Of a DNA stretch of 64,000 nt, positions 18,409-26,286 are shown piece after piece. Source of the DNA: Acidovorax sp. NCPPB 3576. GTDB taxonomy: Bacteria; Pseudomonadota; Gammaproteobacteria; Burkholderiales; Burkholderiaceae_C. A program made the translations under genes and the position numbers. The notes beneath the pieces are model-generated. The model was given only the letters and a program-made list of their open reading frames with translations. It did not search any database and had not been told where the DNA came from. Position 1 is the first letter of the stretch. Each line of letters opens with the position of its first letter. Location: contig NZ_CP097267.1 of NCBI RefSeq assembly GCF_028473605.1, forward strand, positions 337,501 to 401,500, in the 5' to 3' direction.

Positions 18409-20693
18409 CCGACGACCACAGCGTTCCGCGCACGCCCCAGCAGACCCGTGCCTCCCGCTGGGCCCTGGGCGTGGGCGTGGCGATCATGTGCGCGATCGGG
18501 CTGGTGCTGCTCTTTCTGCTCACTGTGGCCACCAACAACCGGGCACTTTACGAGCGCAACTACGGGTGGCTGTTCGGCCTCAACGTTCTCATCGCCCTGC
18601 TGCTGCTCGCCGTGCTCGTATGGGTTGTCGTGCGCCTGGCGATGCGCCTGCGGCGGGGTCGGTTCGGCAGCCGCCTCCTGGTCAAGCTGGCGGGCATCTT
18701 TGCCGTCGTGGGGCTGTTGCCCGGCCTGCTGATCTACGTGGTGTCCTACCAGTTCGTATCCCGCTCCATCGAGAGCTGGTTCGACGTGAAGGTGGAGGGC
18801 GCCCTGGCCGCCGGCGTCAGCCTGGCCCGGGTCACGCTGGATACGATCGCCAGCGACATGGCCACGCAAACGCGCACCGCCAGCAGCCAGCTCGCGCAGG
18901 TGCCCGACGCGGGGGCGGGTGTGGTGCTCGAACGCATCCGCGACCAGCTCGGGGCCAGTGACGTGGTGCTGTTCAGCACGTCGGGCCAGCCCGTCGCCAG
19001 TGCCGGGCAGTCCCGCTTCGACCTCAGCCCCGAGCGGCCCAGCGCCCAGTTGCTGCGCAACGCGCGCCAGCAGCGCGCCACTTTCCAGATCGAGGGTCTG
19101 GACGACATCGCCGATCCCGCTGCAGTGCAGAACGCCCGGGTCAAGACCCTCGTGGCCGTCGGCAACGCCAGCGTGGGACTGCTGGTGGAGCCCCGCTACC
19201 TGCAGGCCACGCTGCGGCTTCCGCAAGTGCTGGTGTCCAACGCCATCGCCGTGCAGGAGGCCAACCGGGAGTACCAGGAGCGCGCCCTGGCCCGCGAAGG
19301 GCTGCGGCGCATGTACATCGGCACGCTCACCTTGAGCCTGTTCCTGGCCGTCTTCGGCGCCGTGCTGCTCGCCGTCCTGCTGGGCCGCCAACTGGCGCGC
19401 CCCCTGCTGGTGCTGGCCGAAGGCGTGCGCGAGGTCGCATCGGGCAACCTGAGCCCCAAGGCCGTGCTGCAGGGCAACGATGAACTGGGCGGGCTGACCC
19501 GGTCCTTCGCCGTCATGACCCAGCAACTGGCCGATGCCCGCAACGCCGTCGAGCACAGCATGGACGAGGTCGATGCGGCGCGGGCCCACTTGCAGACCAT
19601 TCTCGACAACCTCACCGCGGGCGTGATCGTGCTGGACGCCGAGGGGCGCATCCGCTCCACCAACCCCGGCGCCACCCGCATCCTGCGCGCCCCGATGGCG
19701 GCCTTCGAGAGCCGGCCGCTGGCTGACGTGCCGGGTCTGGCCGAATTCGCCAGTGCCATTCAGGGCCATTTCGAGGCTTTCCTGGGCGACCGTGAGCAAC
19801 ACGGGCTGGACCATTGGCAGCATTCCTTCGACCTCTACGGCTCGCCCGCCTCGGGCGTGGCCGCCAGTGGCACCAGCCTGGTGGCGCGGGGCGCCGAATT
19901 GCCCAACGCACTGCGCTTGCTGGTGTTCGACGACATCACGGAAATCGTCTCGGCGCAGCGTGCACAGGCTTGGGGCGAAGTCGCCCGGCGCCTGGCCCAC
20001 GAAATCAAGAATCCGCTCACACCGATTCAGCTGTCCGCTGAGCGCCTGGAAATGAAGCTCTCCGGCAAGCTGCAGGACCCTGAGCAAGCCGTGCTGACCA
20101 AATCCGTGCGCACCATCGTCGATCAGGTGGATGCGATGAAGCGGCTGGTCAACGAGTTTCGCGACTACGCCCGCCTGCCGGCGGCGGAACTGCATGCGCT
20201 CGACCTGAACGCCCTCGTCACCGACGTGCTGCAACTCTACGGCGCCGAGAACGCCACCGTCCCCGTCGAGGCCGAACTCGATCCCCGTTGCCCGCCGATC
20301 GCGGGCGATGCCCAGCAACTGCGGCAGGTCATCCACAACCTTTTGCAAAACGCACAGGACGCCAGCGAGACCCCGCGAGAGCAGGCGGAGGCTGGCGGCG
20401 GAACTGTCAGTGCGCCCGTGCGCATCACCACCCGCTGGAGCCAGTCATCGCGGCGCGTGCGCCTGACGGTGACCGACAGCGGAACGGGATTTCCCAACCA
20501 CATCCTTCAGCGGGCATTCGAACCGTATGTAACCACCAAGCCACGGGGCACTGGCCTGGGACTTGCTGTAGTGAAAAAGATCGCCGACGAGCATGGGGCC
20601 CGTGTCGATCTTGTCAATCGGGTGGAAGAGGGGGTGGTGCTTGGCGCACAAGTGTCGCTATCATTCGCCCCTGGCCACGTGGTGGCACATTAA
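18405..20693 (+). CDS. ntrY: NtrY-like sensor histidine kinase
   Basis: The 762-residue membrane kinase has an NtrY layout. Three hydrophobic segments (about 18-42, 52-75 and 88-108) precede a periplasmic region. Another membrane segment lies near 310-330, followed by a HAMP linker, a PAS domain (HLQTILDNLTAGVIVLDAEG), and a HisKA box ARRLAHEIKNPLTPIQLSAE with the phosphorylated His near 532. The ATPase domain has N, G1 (TDSGTGFP) and G2 (GTGLGLAVVKK) boxes. NtrY kinases act in nitrogen or redox responses. The response regulator follows 38 bases later. Confidence 0.9.
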   Translation: MTDDHSVPRTPQQTRASRWALGVGVAIMCAIGLVLLFLLTVATNNRALYERNYGWLFGLNVLIALLLLAVLVWVVVRLAMRLRRGRFGSRLLVKLAGIFAVVGLLPGLLIYVVSYQFVSRSIESWFDVKVEGALAAGVSLARVTLDTIASDMATQTRTASSQLAQVPDAGAGVVLERIRDQLGASDVVLFSTSGQPVASAGQSRFDLSPERPSAQLLRNARQQRATFQIEGLDDIADPAAVQNARVKTLVAVGNASVGLLVEPRYLQATLRLPQVLVSNAIAVQEANREYQERALAREGLRRMYIGTLTLSLFLAVFGAVLLAVLLGRQLARPLLVLAEGVREVASGNLSPKAVLQGNDELGGLTRSFAVMTQQLADARNAVEHSMDEVDAARAHLQTILDNLTAGVIVLDAEGRIRSTNPGATRILRAPMAAFESRPLADVPGLAEFASAIQGHFEAFLGDREQHGLDHWQHSFDLYGSPASGVAASGTSLVARGAELPNALRLLVFDDITEIVSAQRAQAWGEVARRLAHEIKNPLTPIQLSAERLEMKLSGKLQDPEQAVLTKSVRTIVDQVDAMKRLVNEFRDYARLPAAELHALDLNALVTDVLQLYGAENATVPVEAELDPRCPPIAGDAQQLRQVIHNLLQNAQDASETPREQAEAGGGTVSAPVRITTRWSQSSRRVRLTVTDSGTGFPNHILQRAFEPYVTTKPRGTGLGLAVVKKIADEHGARVDLVNRVEEGVVLGAQVSLSFAPGHVVAH

Positions 20694-20731
20694 CAACACT
20701 TGGAAACGTATCGCGAGGCTGATCAAAACCC

Positions 20732-21430
20732 ATGGCAAACATACTGGTGGTGGACGACGAACTGGGCATCCGTGACCTTTTGTCGGAAATTCTGAACGAT
20801 GAAGGGCACAGCGTGGACCTCGCAGAGAACGCCACGCAGGCCCGCGCCGCCCGTGCCGCCAATGCGTACGACCTCGTGCTTCTTGACATCTGGATGCCCG
20901 ATACCGATGGCGTCTCGCTCCTCAAGGAGTGGGCCATGGCCGGTACGCTCACCATGCCCGTGATCATGATGAGCGGCCACGCCACCATCGACACCGCGGT
21001 CGAAGCCACCCGCATCGGCGCCTTTTCCTTCCTGGAAAAGCCCATCACGATGCAGAAGCTTCTCAAGGCGGTCGAGCAGGGCCTGGCGCGCAGCGCCGCG
21101 CAGCCGGCTGCATCGGCCACCGCGCCGGCTGCTGCCACCCCGCCGCCTGCGATGGCGGCCCCCGCTGCACCCGATACCCAGGGTGTGCCGGTGGCGCCTT
21201 TGCCCGTGGTCGCGAAAGACCCCGGTCCGCACGCGCACCAGGGGTTCGATCTGGACCGCCCGCTGCGTGAAGCCCGCGACGGTTTCGAGAAGGCGTACTT
21301 CGAGTTTCATCTGGCGCGCGAAGGCGGCTCCATGACGCGCGTGGCCGAAAAAACGGGCCTGGAGCGCACCCACCTGTACCGCAAGCTGCGCCAGCTCGGC
21401 GTGGACCTGGGCCGCGGCAAACGCAATTAA
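20732..21430 (+). CDS. NtrX-like response regulator with receiver and Fis-type HTH, no AAA+ domain
   Basis: The 232-residue protein starts with a receiver domain (ILVVDDE, phosphorylated Asp at about 52 in LLDIWMPD, Lys in FLEKPITM). An Ala/Pro-rich linker of about 50 residues follows, then a Fis-type helix-turn-helix (GGSMTRVAEKTGLERTHLYR). Classical NtrX is about 450 residues and carries a sigma-54-interacting AAA+ domain between these parts; none is present. No frameshift is visible, so this looks like a natural short form. It probably pairs with the kinase upstream. Confidence 0.88.
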   Translation: MANILVVDDELGIRDLLSEILNDEGHSVDLAENATQARAARAANAYDLVLLDIWMPDTDGVSLLKEWAMAGTLTMPVIMMSGHATIDTAVEATRIGAFSFLEKPITMQKLLKAVEQGLARSAAQPAASATAPAAATPPPAMAAPAAPDTQGVPVAPLPVVAKDPGPHAHQGFDLDRPLREARDGFEKAYFEFHLAREGGSMTRVAEKTGLERTHLYRKLRQLGVDLGRGKRN

Positions 21431-21441
21431 GTCGCCTGAGT

Positions 21442-21471
21442 TTCAAAACGCCTCTTTTTTCTGGTTATAAT
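21442..21471 (+). promoter_or_regulatory. Probable tRNA-Phe promoter
   Basis: A perfect TATAAT lies at 21466-21471, ten bases before the tRNA, with a weaker -35 TTCAAA at 21442-21447 (18-base spacer). Confidence 0.6.
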
Positions 21472-21481
21472 TTGAGGCTTA

Positions 21482-21557
21482 GGCCCGGTAGCTCAGTCGG
21501 TAGAGCAGAGGATTGAAAATCCTTGTGTCGGTGGTTCGATTCCGCCCCAGGCCACCA
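21482..21557 (+). tRNA. pheT: tRNA-Phe (GAA)
   Basis: A 76-base tRNA with anticodon GAA in the loop TTGAAAA, normal D- and T-arms and encoded CCA. The acceptor stem GGCCCGG/CCAGGCC has a C5-A68 mismatch (A at 21549); a G there would restore pairing. tRNA 3' ends are common prophage attachment sites, and a prophage follows, so the mismatch may mark a phage-supplied 3' end. Confidence 0.96.
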
Positions 21558-21565
21558 TGTCATGT

Positions 21566-21604
21566 AAGCCGCTATAGCTATGAAAGCTATAGCGGCTTTT
21601 TCGC
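21566..21604 (+). terminator. Terminator after tRNA-Phe
   Basis: AAGCCGCTATAGCT (21566-21579) pairs perfectly with AGCTATAGCGGCTT (21585-21598), and TTTTCGCTTT follows. Confidence 0.85.
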
Positions 21605-21699
21605 TTTATTCCCGCGTTGGGAATTGACACTTCTTTCAAGGCGATCGTTTTTTTCTTGTTGCTGATGCGGGCAACTGTGCGTACAGTAGCTTAGTGGTC

Positions 21700-21741
21700 T
21701 GTGGATAACATGTCTCTTGTCGTTCCATAACCTGTGGATAA
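21700..21741 (+). promoter_or_regulatory. Two perfect DnaA boxes in direct orientation
   Basis: TGTGGATAA (reverse complement of TTATCCACA) occurs exactly at 21700-21708 and 21733-21741, 33 bases apart, about three helical turns. They lie 28-69 bases before the small gene at 21769. They may control its promoter or act as a minor DnaA-binding cluster. Confidence 0.6.
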
Positions 21742-21768
21742 TCTTGTATAACTCTTGGTAGGTGGCTC

Positions 21769-22011
21769 ATGATTGCGCTTGAAACTGAGCTCCATGCGTA
21801 TAGGGAGCAATTGCCAGCCATGTTGTCGCAGCATGAAGGTGACTACGTGGTGATCAGGGGCGATTCGCCTGTTCAGTTTGCTCGGACTTATGAGGAAGCC
21901 CTCACATGGGCTTATGCCAAATTCGGACTCGAAGCCTTTTTCGTAAAAAAGGTCGCGGAGGACCAGGACGTGGCTCACTTTGCGCGTGACTTGGGTCCGT
22001 GCCGCAGATAA
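21769..22011 (+). CDS. DUF5678-like small protein
   Basis: The 80-residue soluble protein contains GDYVVIRGDSPVQFARTYEE followed by ALTWAYAKFGLEAFFVKKV. This matches the pattern of DUF5678 proteins (short, with a KYV-type strand and an FG...F-V end), whose function is unknown. It overlaps the next gene by 13 bases, so the two are coupled. Codon use and GC are lower than in the flanking core genes, which suggests transfer. It lies between tRNA-Phe and the integrase and could belong to either host or prophage. Confidence 0.6.
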   Translation: MIALETELHAYREQLPAMLSQHEGDYVVIRGDSPVQFARTYEEALTWAYAKFGLEAFFVKKVAEDQDVAHFARDLGPCRR

Positions 22012-22433
22012 GTGGTGGGTATGGGCCAAGTGGAGTCATCATTGACGTATGGATCGGCGTCAGTGATCCACGCGCGAATGCGATGAGGGCTGTTGGGCAA
22101 TCCGTTCCTTCGCCCATCCGCCTGCCATTCCTGGTCGATAGTGGGGCTGACACCACCATGGTTAACGAGGACACCATGCGTAGTTTGGCAATCCCGCAAC
22201 GCGGCGCACGCGACATTGTGGGCTCTACAACCCACATTGCGCCCACGACCTGCAACTCCTATGACGTGCGATTTGAACTCCGTACGCCTGGCGAGCATGC
22301 TCTCGTCCTGCCCGCCCTTGAGGTGCTCGCACGACCCTTTTTTAACGTCTCCATCTTCGGGTTGATCGGTAGAGATGTACTTGACAGACTGACCTTCACC
22401 ATGGGACACGAACGTTTTAGGTTGGAATACTAG
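21999..22433 (+). CDS. Retropepsin-like aspartic protease
   Basis: The 144-residue protein carries the single-domain aspartyl protease motif LPFLVDSGADTTMV with catalytic Asp in DSG, and a later hydrophobic-Gly strand (FNVSIFGLIGRDVLDRLTF), as in retropepsin folds that work as dimers. GTG at 21999 is chosen because it gives MPQISGGYGPSGVIIDVWIG, a sensible first strand that overlaps the DUF5678-like gene. Its stop codon overlaps the integrase stop on the other strand by four bases. The substrate is unknown. Confidence 0.7.
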   Translation: MPQISGGYGPSGVIIDVWIGVSDPRANAMRAVGQSVPSPIRLPFLVDSGADTTMVNEDTMRSLAIPQRGARDIVGSTTHIAPTTCNSYDVRFELRTPGEHALVLPALEVLARPFFNVSIFGLIGRDVLDRLTFTMGHERFRLEY

Positions 22434-23473
22434 CCTAGCCCCTTGCGTACGGATATGCGCGAACGGTCGTAGATCTTTGCGGTGGTCTTCGCGTCGGCAT
22501 GCAGCTCTGGCAGCGCACCATATTGCGCCTTGTGTTGGGTCGTGTAGTAGGCGCGCAGATCGTGGAACGTGAAGCGCCTTGGGATCACCTTGTCCTTCAC
22601 GGCTGTTGCCATTGCCCGCTGCCAGGTCGAGGCGAAGCCCGTGTCTGTGTACGGGTTGCCATCTCGTGTTGTGAACACATGCAGGCATCCATCGGGCCGG
22701 GGCAGCGCGCGCGCGCGGCGCACTAGGTCTTCCATTGCCGACGTGATGACCACGTTCTCGGCTCGTTTTGCTCCCCCGTGCTGCTTCGCGCGCATCAGGC
22801 GGATCACGCTCGCCGCGCTGTCGATCTGCGGCAGCGTCAGGTGTAGAAACTCCACGCGGCGAGAGCCAGCCATTGCGGCGAACTCAGCCATCAGCGCGAT
22901 GACCTTCCGCTGCTCCCCCTGGCTGGCCAGCCAAGCGATGAACCGGGCCAGCTCGGCCGGCTCGGGCGCCTCCGTGCGGGGGCTCTCAAGGTTGCGCTTT
23001 ACTTGCTTGCACGGATTCACGTCAATGTCGCCGCGCTCTACCGCAACGGTCATCAGGTTTGACAGCAAGGCAATCTCACGATTCGCGCGCACCGGTGCAT
23101 CGGCGCGCTCCACGCGCAGATAGCGGGCAATGTCGGCAGGGCGGATGATGCGCGCCGAGGCCTTGCCCATCACCTCCAGCAGCTTCACGCTGTAGATGGT
23201 GTAGTCCTTCTTGGTCTGGTCGCTCAGGCGCTTCCATTGGGGTAGCGTTTGGTATGTGCGCCAAAGCTCAAGTAGTGTCCCGCTGTCGTCTGCGGCACCG
23301 TTCATGTCCAGCACCTTCTGGATGGCTGCCCGTTTGTCCTGACCCAGGTTCACCGGTTTCCCACCCATGGGGTGGTATCGGTAGGTCACCTTGTCGCCGC
23401 CTTTGTGGGGCCGAGCCTCCATACGCGGCAGAAGGCCGAACCCCGACGCGCGGTCGCGCTTTCTCCCCATCAT
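22430..23473 (-). CDS. int: Tyrosine-type phage integrase
   Basis: The integrase recombines attP with the bacterial attachment site. The 347-residue protein has an N-terminal arm-binding region, a core-binding domain and a catalytic domain with AGSRRVEFLHL (first Arg), FTFHDLRAYY (H-x-x-R) and TTAKIYDRS (nucleophilic Tyr). The start at 23473 overlaps the upstream DUF4224-like gene by four bases (ATGATG, TGA shared). The frame is open further upstream but that part has no family likeness. It ends the leftward operon at the prophage edge. Confidence 0.93.
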   Translation of the reverse strand: MMGRKRDRASGFGLLPRMEARPHKGGDKVTYRYHPMGGKPVNLGQDKRAAIQKVLDMNGAADDSGTLLELWRTYQTLPQWKRLSDQTKKDYTIYSVKLLEVMGKASARIIRPADIARYLRVERADAPVRANREIALLSNLMTVAVERGDIDVNPCKQVKRNLESPRTEAPEPAELARFIAWLASQGEQRKVIALMAEFAAMAGSRRVEFLHLTLPQIDSAASVIRLMRAKQHGGAKRAENVVITSAMEDLVRRARALPRPDGCLHVFTTRDGNPYTDTGFASTWQRAMATAVKDKVIPRRFTFHDLRAYYTTQHKAQYGALPELHADAKTTAKIYDRSRISVRKGLG

Positions 23474-23706
23474 CGACTCCAGTTGAATCCGCCGGCCTTC
23501 TTCGTGGTGCCGACCCGGTTGAGACGCTCCTCTGCCATCCGACGGCCGACCAGTGGCAGCCCATCGGGGCGGCGCGGCAGGCTCTCCACGTCCAGCAGCA
23601 GGCACATGTGCCGCATCTGGGCATGGCGCTGGGTCAGCGGCGCGCACAGATCATCGATCTCGGCGGCTGTCAGGTGCGGAGTTATGGCGGCGATCGCTTC
23701 TGTCAT
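23470..23706 (-). CDS. DUF4224-like small protein upstream of integrase
   Basis: The 78-residue protein contains LTAAEIDDLCAPLTQRHAQM and the DG-L-P-V-xR pattern (RRPDGLPLVGRRMAEERL). This fits DUF4224 proteins, which sit just upstream of phage integrases and may act as excisionase-like partners. It is coupled to int by a four-base overlap and to the gene before it by a four-base overlap. The match rests on pattern and position only. Confidence 0.6.
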   Translation of the reverse strand: MTEAIAAITPHLTAAEIDDLCAPLTQRHAQMRHMCLLLDVESLPRRPDGLPLVGRRMAEERLNRVGTTKKAGGFNWSR

Positions 23707-24173
23707 CCCGTACCCCCTGCCGATTCGCCCTCGACCTGCTGCGAGCCTGCCCGCTCTACCTCGTACAGGGCCTGGGCCATTTCAAGCAGGCGCACGGGAT
23801 CTGGCGCCCGGCCCGGTTCGCCCCTGCGGCCTGCGATCTCCAGGCAAAACTCCATTACCAATTCCTCCTGGCCGGGCGTCATGCAATCGAATTGGGGCTC
23901 CCACGTCGCTGCTGATGTGGCGCTGGGTGCGGCTGCCGGCGGGCGAGCATAGCGGTCCAGCGCGTTGACCGCAGCGCGCACGTACTTGGGCACCGCACGG
24001 GCCTTGTCGTGGGCCTGCACCATGCGCACCTGCGCGCTTTGGTCCAGCGGCGGATTGCCCAGCACGTCCGCGATGTTGCGCGCGGTGGCCACCAGCTCTT
24101 CGGGGCTCTGCCCGATCTCGCACTGCACCCAGGCCACGAGGCGGCGCAGGTGCTGCAGGTCAGAGCGCTTCAT
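23703..24173 (-). CDS. Hypothetical prophage protein
   Basis: 156 residues, probably all-helical and soluble, with no motif that I recognise. It starts MKRSDLQHLRRLVAWVQCEI, and GGCGAATACC lies before the ATG without a strong Shine-Dalgarno sequence. Start and stop overlap the neighbours (14 and 4 bases), so translation is probably coupled within the integrase operon. A distinct C-terminal half begins near the acidic segment MTPGQEELVMEFCLEIAG. Confidence 0.6.
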   Translation of the reverse strand: MKRSDLQHLRRLVAWVQCEIGQSPEELVATARNIADVLGNPPLDQSAQVRMVQAHDKARAVPKYVRAAVNALDRYARPPAAAPSATSAATWEPQFDCMTPGQEELVMEFCLEIAGRRGEPGRAPDPVRLLEMAQALYEVERAGSQQVEGESAGGTG

Positions 24174-24390
24174 GGTATTCGCCCCAGTTGATTGTGAGAG
24201 CCAGCACCGGGCAGCTGAAACTGAGCCCTGTGCGCTGCTGGAATCTCTCCTGAGCGCTGGCCAAGGCGTCCTCGAGATCCTGCCGAGTTTCCTCTGCTGC
24301 TGCTTGCAGGTTGGCCATCACTGCCGCGGCCACTTGGCCAGGGCTTGGGTTCAGGTGGTCCATGCTCACCGTGGAGTTGGCTGCCTTCAT
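24160..24390 (-). CDS. Small hypothetical prophage protein
   Basis: 76 residues, starting MKAANSTVSMDHLNPSPGQV, with a helical middle (VMANLQAAAEETRQDLEDAL) that may form a short coiled coil. GGAGGCC lies seven bases before the ATG at 24390, which decides this start over the longer open frame. It overlaps both neighbours. The function is unknown. Confidence 0.55.
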   Translation of the reverse strand: MKAANSTVSMDHLNPSPGQVAAAVMANLQAAAEETRQDLEDALASAQERFQQRTGLSFSCPVLALTINWGEYHEAL

Positions 24391-25229
24391 AGTGCGGCCT
24401 CCCTGAGAGGCGCTCGGATGCCCACTTTTTCGAGTGCTTCTTTCGCGATGTTCAGCGCTTCGGCGGCTGCGCTGAAGTAGCTGCAGCAAAGTGCATCGGA
24501 TAGCCGGTCGAAGGTGAATCCGTTCGCGCATTCGAGGCCCTCGATCAAGTCGATCAGTTCGCTCGCCTCAAATGTCCGCCAGCGCAGATCGTCGGGGAGG
24601 GGTGCGTCCGTTCTCATGATCTCCAGGTGCAGGCCTTTCAGCAGCCACTGCGCGTGCTGAAGGGCGCCGTGGAGGCCGTGCACAGCCCCTGGTTCATCAA
24701 CGCCCGCGTCCCCCCCGAACAGGTGAACCAGTGTCTGCAACACAGCCAGGGCGTGATCCATTCGAATGAACAGGCTGTTGTGTTGATCTGGTGCGAGCGT
24801 GTACTGGACGACTTGGGGCTGTTCTTGCCGGGCGTGCTCGCCCCGTCCGGGGACGTGCTCCGTCTTGGAGGGCGGCGAATCGGTGAGCGCGTCCAGGAGA
24901 GTGTGCGCCGCGAGGATGGAATCGAAGCGCTCTTTGGAGGTGTCCACGTCGAGCGCCCTTTGCGCAGCATGGGTTAGCGCGCGGATTGTGCGCAGGCTTT
25001 CACGATCAGAATCGGTTTTTATCTGCTGCAGACCTTCAGCAACGTTGAACGCGGCAAGGAGGATATGGCTGGCTTCGTCGGCTCGGTCTTCAACCTCCGT
25101 GGCGCACCATGCGGATTCAAGCGCGCGCGTGAGTGCATCGATGGTCGCTGTGGGGGTCGTCTGCAGCACCTGCTTGGCTGCAGGCGTAACACGGGTTTTT
25201 CGAGGGGGTGCAGTGGCGACGGCGTTCAT
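24387..25229 (-). CDS. Hypothetical prophage protein
   Basis: 280 residues from the ATG at 25229, which overlaps the stop of the gene before it (ATGA). The body is helical and rich in Ala, Leu and His, with a His/Asp-rich stretch around residues 165-190. There is no known domain and no membrane segment. The longer frame upstream is Arg-rich and is the shadow of the preceding gene. It belongs to the integrase operon. Confidence 0.6.
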   Translation of the reverse strand: MNAVATAPPRKTRVTPAAKQVLQTTPTATIDALTRALESAWCATEVEDRADEASHILLAAFNVAEGLQQIKTDSDRESLRTIRALTHAAQRALDVDTSKERFDSILAAHTLLDALTDSPPSKTEHVPGRGEHARQEQPQVVQYTLAPDQHNSLFIRMDHALAVLQTLVHLFGGDAGVDEPGAVHGLHGALQHAQWLLKGLHLEIMRTDAPLPDDLRWRTFEASELIDLIEGLECANGFTFDRLSDALCCSYFSAAAEALNIAKEALEKVGIRAPLREAAL

Positions 25230-25852
25230 GCTTTCAACTCCATGCGCATGTCGCGCGCAACCAGGCCGGACAGCGTGCGCACCTGCCACTCTGTCAGACC
25301 GCTGATGGTGATGGTCCTTCCGGCCTCGGGCTGAAGGTGGATGTATGCACCGCCCTCGGCCTCGCCGATGCCGGTCACCCGACCGACCTCCAGGACGCCG
25401 GGCCGGTCGTAGCGCTCGCGCCGGTTGTAGATGCCATGCACCTTGCCCAGAATCTGGATTCGCTCCCATTCCTCGGTCGGGATCGGTTTCCAGCCGCGCG
25501 ACTCTCCGTGCACGAAGCGCTCGAACTGGCCGTTGCTTCGGTGAATTTCCTGCACGCATGTCCATCGGCTGGAGAATGGCCAGCAGCCCGGCGCTCCGAC
25601 AACCTCACCGGCTGGCGGACTGTGGTGCAGCAGATATCGCCCTTCGCCGCGGTACTCGCGCACGTCGAAATCGATGTCGAGAACGTCCCCTTTATCGGCC
25701 TCTGGCCAGGCCAGATTTTCATGGTCCACCACCAGGTGGCGGCCGGCCCCATAGCCGAACGGCTGGGGCAAAGGGGTGACCTCCGCCACTACGCGGGCGG
25801 TGCTGGCGCGGGGCTTGCGAACCCCCGATGGGGTGTCGATCACAGCGTTCAT
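25226..25852 (-). CDS. Prophage protein with LexA/S24-like beta pattern, paralogue of the next gene
   Basis: 208 residues. The segment DKGDVLDIDFDVREYRGEGR and the later strand ILGKVHGIYNRRE resemble the GD-x-x-x-x-D...G-x-Y and IxGxV strands of the S24 (LexA/CI C-terminal) fold. The catalytic Ser-Met and Lys are not seen. The same two segments occur in the adjacent 145-residue protein, so the two look like an old tandem duplication. The ATG at 25852 overlaps the stop of that gene. Fold and role are inferred. Confidence 0.55.
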   Translation of the reverse strand: MNAVIDTPSGVRKPRASTARVVAEVTPLPQPFGYGAGRHLVVDHENLAWPEADKGDVLDIDFDVREYRGEGRYLLHHSPPAGEVVGAPGCWPFSSRWTCVQEIHRSNGQFERFVHGESRGWKPIPTEEWERIQILGKVHGIYNRRERYDRPGVLEVGRVTGIGEAEGGAYIHLQPEAGRTITISGLTEWQVRTLSGLVARDMRMELKA

Positions 25853-26286
25853 GCTGCAGCCCTCCGCAGCTTGCTCGCGGGCTTATAGACCTCACGCACC
25901 ACGCCATAGACGGTGATGCGCGATTGCAGGTCTGGTGACACTGGCGCCCAGGCCTGCGCGGCTACGTCCAAGCCCCACAACCTGCAGCCCTCAGTGTCAG
26001 GCCGGATCTGGAAGCGACGCGCCCCGTGCCAGCGGGCTCCATCTTCGTGATCGATCGCGATCAGGTAGAGCCCGTCGTGTCGGAAGGTTCGTCGGTCGAA
26101 ATCGACCTCGATACAGTCTCCCGACTCGATTTCAGGGTGGCACAGCGGGGCGTGCACCTGCACCAGCTGCTGGCCGAAAAGATGGGCGAGATCGTCCGGC
26201 GCTGCTATCCGCTCCACCGCCCGCGCGGGCAGGCCCGAACCGCGCGCCTCGCGGTTCGCACTTGGGCGTTCTGCTACAACTTTCAT
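25849..26286 (-). CDS. Prophage protein with LexA/S24-like beta pattern
   Basis: 145 residues from the ATG at 26286, which overlaps the stop of the upstream gene. SGDCIEVDFDRRTFRHDGLY followed by LIAIDHEDG, and ITVYGVVREVYKP at the end, look like the strands of a peptidase S24 domain. The position expected to carry the nucleophilic Ser is in HPEIESGD, so an active protease is unlikely. There is no DNA-binding domain. It may bind a repressor or RecA as a decoy, which is speculation. Confidence 0.55.
   Translation of the reverse strand: MKVVAERPSANREARGSGLPARAVERIAAPDDLAHLFGQQLVQVHAPLCHPEIESGDCIEVDFDRRTFRHDGLYLIAIDHEDGARWHGARRFQIRPDTEGCRLWGLDVAAQAWAPVSPDLQSRITVYGVVREVYKPASKLRRAAA

Noticed and set aside
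21441..21604. A second ncRNA at tRNA-Phe
   Set aside because: The hairpin after the tRNA is a plain terminator; nothing else is needed to explain it.
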